Below are positions 8,802-17,059 of a stretch of 64,000 nucleotides of DNA, piece by piece. Below the pieces are notes generated by a model. That model searched no databases. It was not told where the DNA came from and was given only the letters and a program-made list of their open reading frames with translations. This DNA comes from Arthrobacter dokdonellae (GTDB lineage Bacteria; Actinomycetota; Actinomycetes; Actinomycetales; Micrococcaceae), in contig NZ_CP029642.1 of NCBI RefSeq assembly GCF_003268655.1, forward strand, positions 3,162,001 to 3,226,000, read 5' to 3'. Position 1 is the first letter of the stretch; each line of letters begins with the position of its first letter. The translations under genes were made by a program, and so were the position numbers.

Positions 8802-9580
8802 CGCCCCTTGGCCAGCTTGACCTGGACACCATCATGGTCCAGGACGCCGGTTCCGTGGCCACCGTGACCATCGGCACGGGCCGCCGGCTCAACGCCCTGC
8901 GCCGGGAGGACTGGGCCGCCCTGGAACGTGCGGCCACGTCCCTGGCCGTGCGCGGGGAACTGCGGGCCGTGGTAATCCGGGGGCGCGGCGGCGTGTTCTG
9001 CTCGGGATCGGACCTGGGGGAATGGGAAGGCGCAACGTCGGAGGAGGTCACCGAAAGCTTCGCCGCGATGGAAGCGGCCCTGCAGGCCGTCGAGGACCTC
9101 CCGGTTCCCACCGTGGCGGCCGTTGAACGGTTCGCCACCGGGGCCGGGTGCCAGCTCGCCCTTGCCTGCGACCTCCAGCTGGTGAACCGCTCCGCCATGA
9201 TTGGCATGCCGATTGCCCGGCTGGGCCTCCTGGTGCCGCCCACGTTCGCCACCCGGATGTCGCTGCGGATCGGCCCCGGGCGGACCAAGGACCTGCTCTA
9301 CGGCGGACGGCTGCTGGCCGCGGAGGAAGCAAACCAGCTGGGCCTCATCACCACTGTCGTGGATGACGGCACCGTCGACGCCGCGCTCGCCGAACTCCTC
9401 ACCCACTGGGACGGGCTGTCCGCCGCATCCCTGCGGGCCTCGAAGGCGGCGGTAAATGTCGGGCTGAACCCGCTGGTGCAGCCCGCCCGGCACGCGCGGC
9501 AGGGAATTGCGTCCGACCCGGACGAGTTTGACCGGCGCCTCCACGGCTTCCTGCACCGCCACCATCCGCGCCCCGAGTAA
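8798..9580 (+). CDS. Enoyl-CoA hydratase/isomerase family protein
   Basis: This 260-residue crotonase-fold protein starts at a GTG that overlaps the CoA-transferase stop (GTGA). Oxyanion-hole segments are visible as RGGVFCSGSDLGEWEG and ATGAGCQLALACDLQL. The usual second catalytic acid after the GMPIARLGLL stretch is not obvious, so hydratase, isomerase, hydrolase or decarboxylase activity are all possible. With the CoA-transferase it would activate and then transform an imported acid. Confidence 0.9.
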   Translation: MTPLGQLDLDTIMVQDAGSVATVTIGTGRRLNALRREDWAALERAATSLAVRGELRAVVIRGRGGVFCSGSDLGEWEGATSEEVTESFAAMEAALQAVEDLPVPTVAAVERFATGAGCQLALACDLQLVNRSAMIGMPIARLGLLVPPTFATRMSLRIGPGRTKDLLYGGRLLAAEEANQLGLITTVVDDGTVDAALAELLTHWDGLSAASLRASKAAVNVGLNPLVQPARHARQGIASDPDEFDRRLHGFLHRHHPRPE

Positions 9581-9584
9581 GCCT

Positions 9585-9736
9585 GGGAAGCACGACGGCG
9601 AGTCTCCCCCGCGCGCCGGCGAGTCAGCGGGTCCGCGCCGATACCGCCATAAATTTATCGCGGTATCGGCGCGGACCGGCTGACTCAGCGCCGGAAGCAC
9701 GACGCCGGCCCTCCCCCTGCGCGGGCGGCCAGCGGT
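9585..9736. repeat. Near-perfect long palindrome with repeated flanks, copy 2
   Basis: Between two converging operons, 9621-9647 pairs with 9660-9686 at 26 of 27 positions. The 12-base loop is itself built on the palindrome ATAAATTTAT, so nearly the whole 66 bp is self-complementary. Both sides carry GGAAGCACGACG plus a C-rich run (from 9586 and from 9693), the flank also seen at 5255. It can end transcription in both directions; the flanks point to a repeated extragenic element. Confidence 0.75.
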
Positions 9737-9737
9737 A

Positions 9738-10139
9738 TTACTTCCGGTTGTACTCCTCGTCCGTGATGTGCTCGGCCCAGGTGGTGGTCTTGGCCGGGTC
9801 TTCGCCGTTCTGCAGCATGGCGATGTGTTCCATGAAGCAGCCGGGGGCGGCGGCGTGCCAGTGCTCCTCGCCGGGCGGGGTGTACAGCGTCTGGCCGGGG
9901 TGGACCTCGATGATCGTGCCGTCCCGGCCGCCGAAGCGGCCCACGCCCTGGGTGACGCGGATGTACTGGCCGTGCTCGTGGGAGTGCCAGGCCGTGCGGG
10001 CCCCGGGGGCGAAGCGGACGGTGGCCACCACCATGGTCTGGCCGCTTTCGTGCGGCAGCGCGATGGGGTCGAGCCAGACGTCGCCGGCAAACTGGGCGGG
10101 CGGGTTCTTGGCGGTGGGCACGGAGGGTTCGATGTTCAT
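9738..10139 (-). CDS. Cupin-domain protein
   Basis: This 133-residue single-domain cupin has its metal motif 1 in TAWHSHEHGQYIRVTQGVGRF and motif 2 in YTPPGEEHWHAAAPGCFMEH, giving three or four His and a Glu as ligands. It starts at the ATG at 10137-10139 after AAGGCAG, eight bases after the carboxymuconolactone-decarboxylase gene. Cupins of this size beside such genes resemble the small (R)-mandelonitrile-lyase-like or quercetinase-like group. It is the last gene of a four-gene leftward operon. Confidence 0.9.
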   Translation of the reverse strand: MNIEPSVPTAKNPPAQFAGDVWLDPIALPHESGQTMVVATVRFAPGARTAWHSHEHGQYIRVTQGVGRFGGRDGTIIEVHPGQTLYTPPGEEHWHAAAPGCFMEHIAMLQNGEDPAKTTTWAEHITDEEYNRK

Positions 10140-10147
10140 TGTCTGCC

Positions 10148-10480
10148 TTACTTGTTGTTGGTGAAGAGTTCCTTGGCAACACCCATGGCCGCCATGCCGT
10201 TCGGCCAGCCGGCGTAGAGGGTGACATGGGTGATGGCCTCGATGAGTTCCTCCCGGGTCACGCCGTTCTCCACGGCGCGTCCCAGGTGGAAGCCCAGCTG
10301 CCCGGTGTTTCCGCCGGCGGTGAGCACGGCCACGGTGATCAGGCTGCGGTCGCGGGCGGACAGCTCGGGCCGGTTCCACACGTCCTCGAAGAGCACGTCG
10401 TCGGTGAGCTCGGCCAGCTTCGGGGCAAAGTCGCCGAACAGGTTCCGTCCGCCGCCCACCTGCTTGGGTTGATCCGTCAT
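10148..10480 (-). CDS. Carboxymuconolactone-decarboxylase-family (AhpD-like) protein
   Basis: This 110-residue protein has the conserved stretches VWNRPELSARDRSLITVAVL, ENGVTREELIEAITHVTLYA and GWPNGMAAMGVA. They lack the CxxC pair of AhpD, so it belongs to the CMD group without peroxidase cysteines. An AAAGGAA site precedes the ATG at 10478-10480. These proteins act as homo-oligomers in the cytosol, in aromatic-acid catabolism or of unknown function. Its pairing with the cupin is common and suggests a joint reaction. Confidence 0.9.
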   Translation of the reverse strand: MTDQPKQVGGGRNLFGDFAPKLAELTDDVLFEDVWNRPELSARDRSLITVAVLTAGGNTGQLGFHLGRAVENGVTREELIEAITHVTLYAGWPNGMAAMGVAKELFTNNK

Positions 10481-10502
10481 GATGTTCCTTTCGTGGGGAG
10501 TT

Positions 10503-11486
10503 CTACGCAAAGTACGTGGGCGTGCGCGGCACATATGGCTCCTCCAGCGCCTTGACCTCGTCCTCGGTGAGGCGCAGCTCAAGGGCGGCAACGGCGTCGT
10601 CCAGGTGGTGCGGCTTGGTGGCGCCGGAGAGCACCGAGCTGACCACGGGGTTACGCAGCACCCAGGCCAGGGCGACCTGCGCCATGGACACGCCGCGCCC
10701 GGCGGCGACGTGTTCGACGGCGTCGACGATCGCCTTGTCGCTCTTGAGCCAGAGCGGGTTGCCGAACATGTCCGTGTCCGGGTTGCTTCCGGCGCGCGTG
10801 GTGCCGTGGGCACCCCACGGGCGGGCGTTGCGGCCGGCGTTCAGCGGGCTCCACGGGATGCTGCCCACGCCCTGGTCGGCGAGGAGGCCGAACATTTCCC
10901 GTTCCTCCTCGCGCTGGGTCAGGCTGTACTGGTCCTGCATGGAGATGAACCGGGTCCAGCCGTGGAGCTGGGCCGTGTGCTGCAGCTTGGCGAACTGCCA
11001 GGCCCACATCGAGGAGGCGCCGAGGTAGCGGACCTTGCCGGCCTTGACCACGTCGTGGAGGGCCTCCATCGTTTCCTCGACGGGGACGTTGGGGTCGAAG
11101 CGGTGGATTTGGAGGAGGTCGATGTAGCCGGTGCCGAGGCGGGCCAGTGACGCGTCCACTTGTTCGAGGATGGCCTTGCGGGACAGCCCGGAGCCGCCGG
11201 GGCCGCCGTGCATGGGCCAGAACAGCTTGGTGGCCAGGACAATGTCCTCGCGCCTGCTGTACTTGCGGATGGCGCGGCCGGTGATCTCCTCCGAGCTCCC
11301 CCGGCCGTAGACGTTGGCGGTGTCCCAGAAGGTGATGCCCAGGTCCACTGCCTGACGGAAGACGGGCTCCGCGGCGGCGTCATCCAGCGTCCAGTCGCGG
11401 CCCGTGCCGGGCGCGCCGAAGCTCATGCAGCCGAGCGCGATCCGGCTGACCTTGAGTCCTGAATTTCCCAGGCGCGTGTATTCCAT
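10503..11486 (-). CDS. Aldo/keto reductase
   Basis: This 327-residue TIM-barrel oxidoreductase carries the catalytic tetrad: Asp and Tyr in FWDTANVYGRGSSEE, Lys in VLATKLFW and His in DLLQIHRFD. The NADPH-binding end includes the SVLSGATKPHHLDDAV stretch. It starts with MEYTRLGNSGLKVSRIALG at the ATG at 11484-11486, behind a GGAAGGAAG site that overlaps the end of the exporter gene. It belongs to the Gre3/YghZ-like branch and probably reduces a reactive carbonyl. Confidence 0.93.
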   Translation of the reverse strand: MEYTRLGNSGLKVSRIALGCMSFGAPGTGRDWTLDDAAAEPVFRQAVDLGITFWDTANVYGRGSSEEITGRAIRKYSRREDIVLATKLFWPMHGGPGGSGLSRKAILEQVDASLARLGTGYIDLLQIHRFDPNVPVEETMEALHDVVKAGKVRYLGASSMWAWQFAKLQHTAQLHGWTRFISMQDQYSLTQREEEREMFGLLADQGVGSIPWSPLNAGRNARPWGAHGTTRAGSNPDTDMFGNPLWLKSDKAIVDAVEHVAAGRGVSMAQVALAWVLRNPVVSSVLSGATKPHHLDDAVAALELRLTEDEVKALEEPYVPRTPTYFA

Positions 11487-11488
11487 GG

Positions 11489-12928
11489 TTACTTCCTTCC
11501 GGAGGCGGTGAGTTTGGCTGACCGGGCCGCGATTTCCGCTGGCACGACCAAGGCGAGTGAGGCGGTGAGGCAGAGGGCCAGCATGACGCTGCCGGCGGTG
11601 AGGGCGGCGCCGACGTGGCCGGCCATGGCCGCCCGCGCGCCGCCTGCTGCGGTGGAAGTGGCCGCGGCGGCCGTGACAAGGACGGCCAGGCCCAGGCTGC
11701 TGCCGAGCTGGTGGGCGGTGTTGACCAGGCCCGAGGCGGCACCGGCGTCGTCCGCGGTGACCCGGGCAATGCCGGCGGACGTCAGCGGCGCGAAGGCCAG
11801 CCCCTGCCCGATGCCCAGCAGCACCATGGGCAGGGCGACGCCGGATATGTAGGAGCTGTCCACGGTGACGCGGCTGAGCCACACCATGCCGGCCAGCGTC
11901 ACGGCGACGCCGACGGCGAGCAGCGCGGCGTTGCCGAAGCGGGCGGTCAGGCGCGGGATGGCCATGGCGACGGCGAAGTTGACCACGGTCATGGGGAAGA
12001 ACGCCATGCCGGCCTGGAGCGGGTTGAAGCCGAGGACGTCCTGCAGGAACTGGGTGGTGAAGTAGAAGAAGCCGATCATGGCGCCCATGTAGAGCATGCG
12101 GGCCAGGTAGGCGCCGGAGCGTTCCCGGCTGGCGAAGAGCCGCAGCGGCATGATGGGCTGGCCGGCCCGCCACTCATTGGCGATGAACACGGCGAGCAGG
12201 ACTGCCCCGGCACCCAGGGTGAGGAAGGTCTGGGGAGCCAGCCAACCGGCGTCGGCCGAGCTGATGATGCCAAAGACCAGCGCGCCCATGCCCAGGGTGG
12301 CGGTGATGGCGCCGGCGGCGTCGAAGCGGCCGGCGCTACGCGGGGATTCGGGGATGAAGCGGGGCGCCAAAAGGATCATGGCGGCTCCGATGGGGACGTT
12401 GATGAAGAAGCCGGCGCGCCAGGAGAACCAGTGGGCCAGTGCTCCGCCGATGACCAGGCCCAGGCTGGCGCCGATGCCGGCGGTGGCACCGTACCAGGCG
12501 ACGGCGCGGGTGCGTTCGCGGCCGGGGGCGAAGCTGGCGGTGAGCAGGGACAGGGACGACGGCGCCACGACGGCCGCGCCCACGCCCTGCAGCGCGCGTG
12601 CGCCGATGAGCCATTGGCCGCTGGGGGCCAAGCCGATCAGCAGCGAGGCGGTGGAGAACACGGCCAGGCCGATGATGAAGATGCGTCGGCGGCCCAGGAG
12701 GTCGCCGGCCCGGGCGCCGAGGAGGAGCAGGCCGCCGAAGACGAGGGTGTAGGCGTCCTGCACCCAGGCCAGGCCCGTGGCGGTGTAGCCCATCTCCGCC
12801 TGGATGCTGGGCAGGCCGGTGAAGATGATGGAGTTGTCGAGCAGGATCATGAAGTAGCTGACCAGGATGATGGCCAGGATGGCGGTGCTCTTGGTTGCTG
12901 GTGGGGCGGCGATTGCGGTGCTGGGCAC
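11489..12928 (-). CDS. MFS drug exporter, DHA2 (EmrB/QacA) family, 14 helices
   Basis: This 479-residue transporter opens with SYFMILLDNSIIFTGLPSIQ (motif D1) and continues with GARAGDLLGRRRIF (motif A) and a hydropathy pattern of 14 helices. The GTG at 12926-12928 is preceded by AGAAGGAC. It is first in a leftward operon with aldo/keto reductase, CMD and cupin genes. The set may detoxify and export, or respond to, a reactive aromatic or quinone-like compound. That role is inferred. Confidence 0.92.
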   Translation of the reverse strand: MPSTAIAAPPATKSTAILAIILVSYFMILLDNSIIFTGLPSIQAEMGYTATGLAWVQDAYTLVFGGLLLLGARAGDLLGRRRIFIIGLAVFSTASLLIGLAPSGQWLIGARALQGVGAAVVAPSSLSLLTASFAPGRERTRAVAWYGATAGIGASLGLVIGGALAHWFSWRAGFFINVPIGAAMILLAPRFIPESPRSAGRFDAAGAITATLGMGALVFGIISSADAGWLAPQTFLTLGAGAVLLAVFIANEWRAGQPIMPLRLFASRERSGAYLARMLYMGAMIGFFYFTTQFLQDVLGFNPLQAGMAFFPMTVVNFAVAMAIPRLTARFGNAALLAVGVAVTLAGMVWLSRVTVDSSYISGVALPMVLLGIGQGLAFAPLTSAGIARVTADDAGAASGLVNTAHQLGSSLGLAVLVTAAAATSTAAGGARAAMAGHVGAALTAGSVMLALCLTASLALVVPAEIAARSAKLTASGRK

Positions 12929-13507
12929 GCGGGTCCTTCTGGTTCACGGCCCCGTTTTGGGGCCTTGTCGGAATCGTGGGGCCGTAGCTTGGCGCGCTTT
13001 GTGGGCACCTTGCCTTCGGCCTAGATTCCAGTGAACACGCTTGCCGGCCCGCGCGGCAGTGTCTGTTGGTGCAGGTACTGGGAGTACCCCCATGGGGTTC
13101 ATTAGCGACAACGAACAGAAATTGTCCTGCGCCACCTGCTTGCCATCTGGGAGATGGAGGGTGAACCGGCGAAGCTGGACAGCTGGTCGCAGAGGACCCG
13201 TGCCGACGTAATCGACATTTGGTCGCATGGTCCTGTCGGGCGATGTGGCGTCGGTGAGAGATCTCCACATCACCCTGGGTGGACAGTGCGTCGACATTCC
13301 TCGCGAGGATAATTCCATTGCAGATCGTGGGGAACACTTCCGCCATGGGAGCACGCGATCAGGGACCCCACTAAAACTGCCAGGTAATGGCTGCGGGAGG
13401 GCGGATGGCGGTGAGACCAGACGTCGGGTTGGGAGGGACCTGCTGCTACGGGGGTGGCAGTTTACGTGTCGTCTTGGTGCGGGTTGGCCGACGGCGGTCC
13501 TTCCATG
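12929..13507. other. Non-coding, partly decayed region upstream of the exporter
   Basis: No frame here has coding character. The stretch from about 13050 to 13330 has lower GC and contains GGTCGCAgaGGaCC near 13183 and GGTCGCAtgGTCC near 13221 in the same orientation. Such reiterated motifs are typical of the end of an insertion sequence. No transposase is left. The start of this gap must also hold the promoter of the exporter operon. Confidence 0.4.
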
Positions 13508-13882
13508 TCAGATCCAAGGAATCGCAGGGAATTTTTGGCGTGCCTCCGCGGGGATTCTCCTGGCCGCCGTGTCGAGGTCGACGAGAATGGATTTCATGGC
13601 TTCCCGGGTGCGCCAATTGTCTTCCCTGCCGAAGCTGCCCTCCCCCTCTGAGTCAATCTCTGCCGCCCAGTCGAGCCGCCGCTCCATGTCGGATAGGATT
13701 CCTAAAATTCTGCATTTTGGCGACGTGGTCGGAGAAAAAGTTGGTTCCGAAGGCTGCTGAGGAACGAACCGTCCGCCTTCAGGAGATCCCTTGGGAGCGC
13801 GGTTCGAAGAGGCATCGCTTCGCTGGTGATGTGGTCCATGACGGCTCCTGCCGCCCCAGATCACCACAGGGTAAAGATGCAC
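13508..13882 (-). pseudogene. Remnant resembling a HepT/DUF86-type protein
   Basis: The last 60 codons of this frame read LSDMERRLDWAAEID, then NWRTREAMKSILVDLDTAAR and ARQKFPAIPW. This resembles the first half of HepT-like (DUF86) minimal nucleotidyltransferase-toxin partners, where a helical pair ends at x-IPW. The family continues with an R-x-x-x-H (MRNRLIH-like) motif; here a stop follows IPWI immediately. GC is lower than in the neighbours. I read it as the broken remains of a toxin-antitoxin gene; the match is by eye and weak. Confidence 0.3.
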
Positions 13883-13991
13883 ATCGAAGTCGATGCCAAA
13901 TCGTCGAACCAGCGGCGTTGCAAGGTGGGGTAGCTGGCCACATCAGCCAGTCACCAGCGAGGACCAACTGCCCCTCAACCGGCGAGATTCG

Positions 13992-14456
13992 TCAGCAGCC
14001 CTCAAAGTCCGTCAGGACCTGCACCTTGGCGGCCGAAGCCGAGCCGGTGTCGAAGGAGTAACCCAGCCATTCCCTGGCCAGGCGCCGGGCCAATTCGACG
14101 CCGATGACGCGCTGGCCCATCGTGAGCACCTGGCAGTTGTTGGACAGGACAGAGCGCTCGACCGAAAACGAGTCATGCGCTGTGGCGGCTCGGATGCCCT
14201 CGACCTTGTTGGCCGCGATGGCGACACCGAGGCCGGTGCCGCAGAACAGTATGGCGCGGTCGGCCTGGCCGTTCCTGATCATCTCCCCGGCAGCAATGCC
14301 GACGTACGGATACGGCCGCGTGAACTCCGCGTCGCCGCGGTTGACGCCGATGTCGATGACTTCGCTGATCCGGGGATCGGCCCTGGCATCCGCCAGGACC
14401 CGGTCCTTGTAGTCAACGCCCGCTTCGTCGGCGCCCACGATGAGCCGTATTCCCAT
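13992..14456 (-). CDS. rpiB: RpiB/LacA-family sugar-phosphate isomerase
   Basis: This 154-residue protein begins MGIRLIVGADEAGVDYKD and contains the phosphate/ring-opening loop GTGLGVAIAANKVEGIRAA and the segment NNCQVLTMGQRVIG. The usual active-site Cys of RpiB (FCGTGxG) is present as LFCGTGLG. It interconverts aldose and ketose phosphates in the cytosol. Beside a DhaK-type kinase it is more likely a D-erythrulose-4-phosphate isomerase (DerI/EryI type) than the ribose-5-phosphate enzyme. Start is at 14454-14456 after AAGGAAG; an ATG seven codons earlier overlaps the kinase stop. Confidence 0.9.
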   Translation of the reverse strand: MGIRLIVGADEAGVDYKDRVLADARADPRISEVIDIGVNRGDAEFTRPYPYVGIAAGEMIRNGQADRAILFCGTGLGVAIAANKVEGIRAATAHDSFSVERSVLSNNCQVLTMGQRVIGVELARRLAREWLGYSFDTGSASAAKVQVLTDFEGC

Positions 14457-14473
14457 GGTGATCTCTTCCTTCG

Positions 14474-16216
14474 TCATTGCTTGGCCGCGGCCAATTGGTT
14501 GATGTTCGCCAGGTGGGGCCCCATCACGGTGAAGACCATGGCCAGGGACGTGGCGCCCGGATCGGGCGTCCCGATGCTCTTTTCGGCGAGCGGCCGGGCC
14601 CGGCCCAGCCGGGGGCGCAGCCCTGCCGTCGCTGCGGCTGCCGCTGTGGCTTCGACGGCAGCAGCAGTCCAGGCGGCCGCCACGTCCACGCCTTCCGCCA
14701 GGTGCCGGCCAAACGCCGCAGTGAGGGGGACCAGGGCGTCGACCATGGTCTTGTCCCCCGGCTCCGCCTTGCCCAGCCCTTGGATCCGGGCAGCAAACGC
14801 ATTCACGGCTTCGAGCAGCCGGCCCGGGGTGGGCGCCGTGCTGTCCCCCAGCGTTTCGCCGAGGCTGCGCAGCCCGGCACCCCACAGGACGCCTGAGGTT
14901 CCTCCGGCCTTGTCCGCCCAGGCGTCACCGGCCTCGGCGAGAACAGTCCCCGCACCGGCGCCCAGTCCGAGGGTCCCCACGGCGGCCGCGACGGCGGCGT
15001 CGATTCCGCGGACCATGCCGCGTCCGTGGTCGCCGTCGCCGGCGATGGCGTCCAAGTCCCCCAGCATCGCTTCCGCGTCGTGGACGGCCCGCGCTGCCGC
15101 CTCCAGGGCGGCCACGCAACGGCGGGCGTAGGCCTTCGAGTCGTCGCCGGCCGAGTAACGGGCACCGCCGGGGACGGTGCCGCCCGCCTCAATCCAGTCG
15201 TCCTGACCGGCCGGCGACGCAACGTTCCCGCGCTTGTACGCCGGCGACTCCGCCGGAGCGCACCAGAGCGGCTCGAGTTCGTCGTCGAGCCACGTGACTG
15301 TCAGCGACACGGCTGCCATGTCGAGGCTCGTGACGAGCTCCCCCACCTCCGGCATGACGAGTTCGTAGCCGGCGCCGCGCAGCAACGGCGCCACGGTCCC
15401 CCACAGCACAAACAGTTCCTCGTACTTGGTGGAGCCCAGGCCGTTAAGCACCACGGCAATCCGCTGGCCGGACCCGGACGGCGTTTCCGCCAGGATCCGG
15501 GCCACAAGTTCCCGGCCGAGTTCGTCCGCCGTCGGAAGCGCCATGTCCAGGAGACCGGGCTCCCCGTGGATGCCCAGCCCGAGCCCCATTTGCATCTCGC
15601 CAAGGGTGAAGAGCGCGGCGTCGGCGCCGGGAAAGGTGCAGCCGTGGAAGGCGCTGCCGATGGTCCGCGTGCTGCTGTTGGCCTTGCGGCCCAGGCGCAC
15701 CACCTCCGCCAGGCTGGCCCCCGCTTCGGCGGCGGCGCCCATGACCTTGAAGACCGTAAAGTCCCCCGCAATCCCGCGGCGCTTGGCACTTTCCCCGGGT
15801 GCCGCGCTGGCGATGTCGTCCGTGACCACCACGTTGTCAACGGCGACGGCCTCTGCCGCCAGCCGCTCCGTGGCCAGGCCGAAGTTCATGACGTCGCCGG
15901 CATAGTTCCCGTAGGCGAAGACGACGCCGGCTCCCTGGTCCGCTGCTTTGGCCACGGCGTACGCCTGCTGCGCCGACGGGGACGTGAAGATGTTGCCGAC
16001 CACGGCGCCGTCAACCAGCCCCGGGCCGATGAAGCCGGCGAAGGCCGGGTAGTGCCCTGAGCCGCCGCCGGCCAGAACAGCCACCTTCGGCGCGGCGGAG
16101 CGGTGCCGCCGGATGGCACCGCCGGGGACCTGCCGGACCAGGTTCGCGTTGGCGTCGCAAAACCCTGCCAGGGCCTCCTCGGCAAACCTTGCCGGGTCGT
16201 TGAATAGTTTGGTCAT
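14474..16216 (-). CDS. Single-chain DhaK-DhaL kinase (dihydroxyacetone/tetrulose kinase family)
   Basis: This 580-residue protein fuses DhaK (about 1-330) to DhaL (about 375-580). In DhaK, GGGSGHYPAF and NYAGDVMNFG carry the first His and the Asp, and LGLGIHGEPG carries the His that binds the substrate carbonyl covalently. In DhaL, IAGDGDHGRGM and KTMVDAL supply Mg-ATP ligands and KAGGTSGVLWGAGL the nucleotide cap. Such fusions use ATP, not a phosphotransferase protein. Tyr-Pro-Ala-Phe instead of the usual Glu-Pro-Ala-His after GSGH suggests a substrate other than dihydroxyacetone. L- or D-erythrulose is my favoured guess. Confidence 0.93.
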   Translation of the reverse strand: MTKLFNDPARFAEEALAGFCDANANLVRQVPGGAIRRHRSAAPKVAVLAGGGSGHYPAFAGFIGPGLVDGAVVGNIFTSPSAQQAYAVAKAADQGAGVVFAYGNYAGDVMNFGLATERLAAEAVAVDNVVVTDDIASAAPGESAKRRGIAGDFTVFKVMGAAAEAGASLAEVVRLGRKANSSTRTIGSAFHGCTFPGADAALFTLGEMQMGLGLGIHGEPGLLDMALPTADELGRELVARILAETPSGSGQRIAVVLNGLGSTKYEELFVLWGTVAPLLRGAGYELVMPEVGELVTSLDMAAVSLTVTWLDDELEPLWCAPAESPAYKRGNVASPAGQDDWIEAGGTVPGGARYSAGDDSKAYARRCVAALEAAARAVHDAEAMLGDLDAIAGDGDHGRGMVRGIDAAVAAAVGTLGLGAGAGTVLAEAGDAWADKAGGTSGVLWGAGLRSLGETLGDSTAPTPGRLLEAVNAFAARIQGLGKAEPGDKTMVDALVPLTAAFGRHLAEGVDVAAAWTAAAVEATAAAAATAGLRPRLGRARPLAEKSIGTPDPGATSLAMVFTVMGPHLANINQLAAAKQ

Positions 16217-16257
16217 GGTGCTGCTCTCCTGCTGTGGACTCGGGCCCGGGATGGGGC

Positions 16258-17034
16258 TTAGTGGAGGTGGCTGCCGCCGTTGATGTCCACCGTGGTGCCC
16301 GTCAGGTACGCGGCGTCCTCGGAGGAGAGGAAGGTGATGACGGCGGCGATTTCCTCGGTGGTGGCGGTGCGGCCCACGGGAATGTCGCGGGCGATGGCCG
16401 CCTCCTGCTCGTCGGTGCTGCCGACGCGGATGTTGGTGTCCACGGCGCCCGGCGTGATGGCGTTGACCGTGACTCCTGTATCGCCTATTTCGCGGGCCAG
16501 GGCCTTGGTGAACCCGAGGATGGCCGCCTTGGCCGAGGAGTAGGGAACCTTGCCGAAGACGCCGCCGCCGCGCTGGGCGGACACGGAGGACATGTTCACG
16601 ATGCGGCCCCATCCGGCGTCGATCATTCCCGGCAGGAAGGCCTTGGTGACGAGGTAGGTGCCGGTGGCGTTGACGGCGAAGATCTTGTTCCACAGTTCCA
16701 GGGTGGTTTCCAGGAACGTCACCGGCGAGGTGATGCCGGCGATGTTGACGAGGGCGCCCACGGTGGGCAGGTTGCCCGCGGCCACCTCGGCCTGGACGGC
16801 GCCGTGCGCGGTGGCCACGGAATCCTCGCTGGCGACGTCGATGGCGTGGCCGAAGGCGGGGACGTTGAATTCGTTGCCGACCTCCATGGCCACCTTGGCG
16901 GACTTCTCGCCGTCGAGGTCCAGGATGACGACGGCCCAGCCTTCGCGGGCGTAGCGGCGGGCGGTGGCGAGGCCGATGCCGCGCTCGGAGGTGGCTCCGG
17001 TGAGGACGGCGGTGCGCTGGATGGCGTTGGACAT
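16258..17034 (-). CDS. Short-chain dehydrogenase/reductase
   Basis: This 258-residue classical SDR has a dinucleotide site TGATSERGIGLATARRYA at residue 12, the LVNIAGI segment, catalytic Ser in NMSSVSAQRGG, Tyr/Lys in PYSSAKAAILG and a C-terminal DINGGSHLH. Asp at the end of strand 2 (VVILDLDGEK) favours NAD(H). Start is at 17032-17034 after AAGGAGA. In this cluster it would oxidise a polyol to a ketose, for example threitol or erythritol to erythrulose. The substrate is an inference from position. Confidence 0.92.
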   Translation of the reverse strand: MSNAIQRTAVLTGATSERGIGLATARRYAREGWAVVILDLDGEKSAKVAMEVGNEFNVPAFGHAIDVASEDSVATAHGAVQAEVAAGNLPTVGALVNIAGITSPVTFLETTLELWNKIFAVNATGTYLVTKAFLPGMIDAGWGRIVNMSSVSAQRGGGVFGKVPYSSAKAAILGFTKALAREIGDTGVTVNAITPGAVDTNIRVGSTDEQEAAIARDIPVGRTATTEEIAAVITFLSSEDAAYLTGTTVDINGGSHLH

Positions 17035-17059
17035 GATTCTCCTTGAAGGGTGGGTGGAA

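Noticed and set aside
10503..12173. 556-codon version of the aldo/keto reductase
   Set aside because: The first 229 codons overlap the exporter gene out of frame and are Arg/His/Pro-rich; the ATG at 11484-11486 has a ribosome site.
11615..13024. 469-codon plus-strand frame
   Set aside because: It is antisense to the DHA2 exporter; its Gly/Gln/His/Asp-rich composition is that of a shadow frame.
14477..14477. Earlier ATG for the RpiB gene
   Set aside because: It overlaps the kinase stop as ATGA but has no ribosome site; AAGGAAG lies at the right distance from the ATG at 14454-14456.
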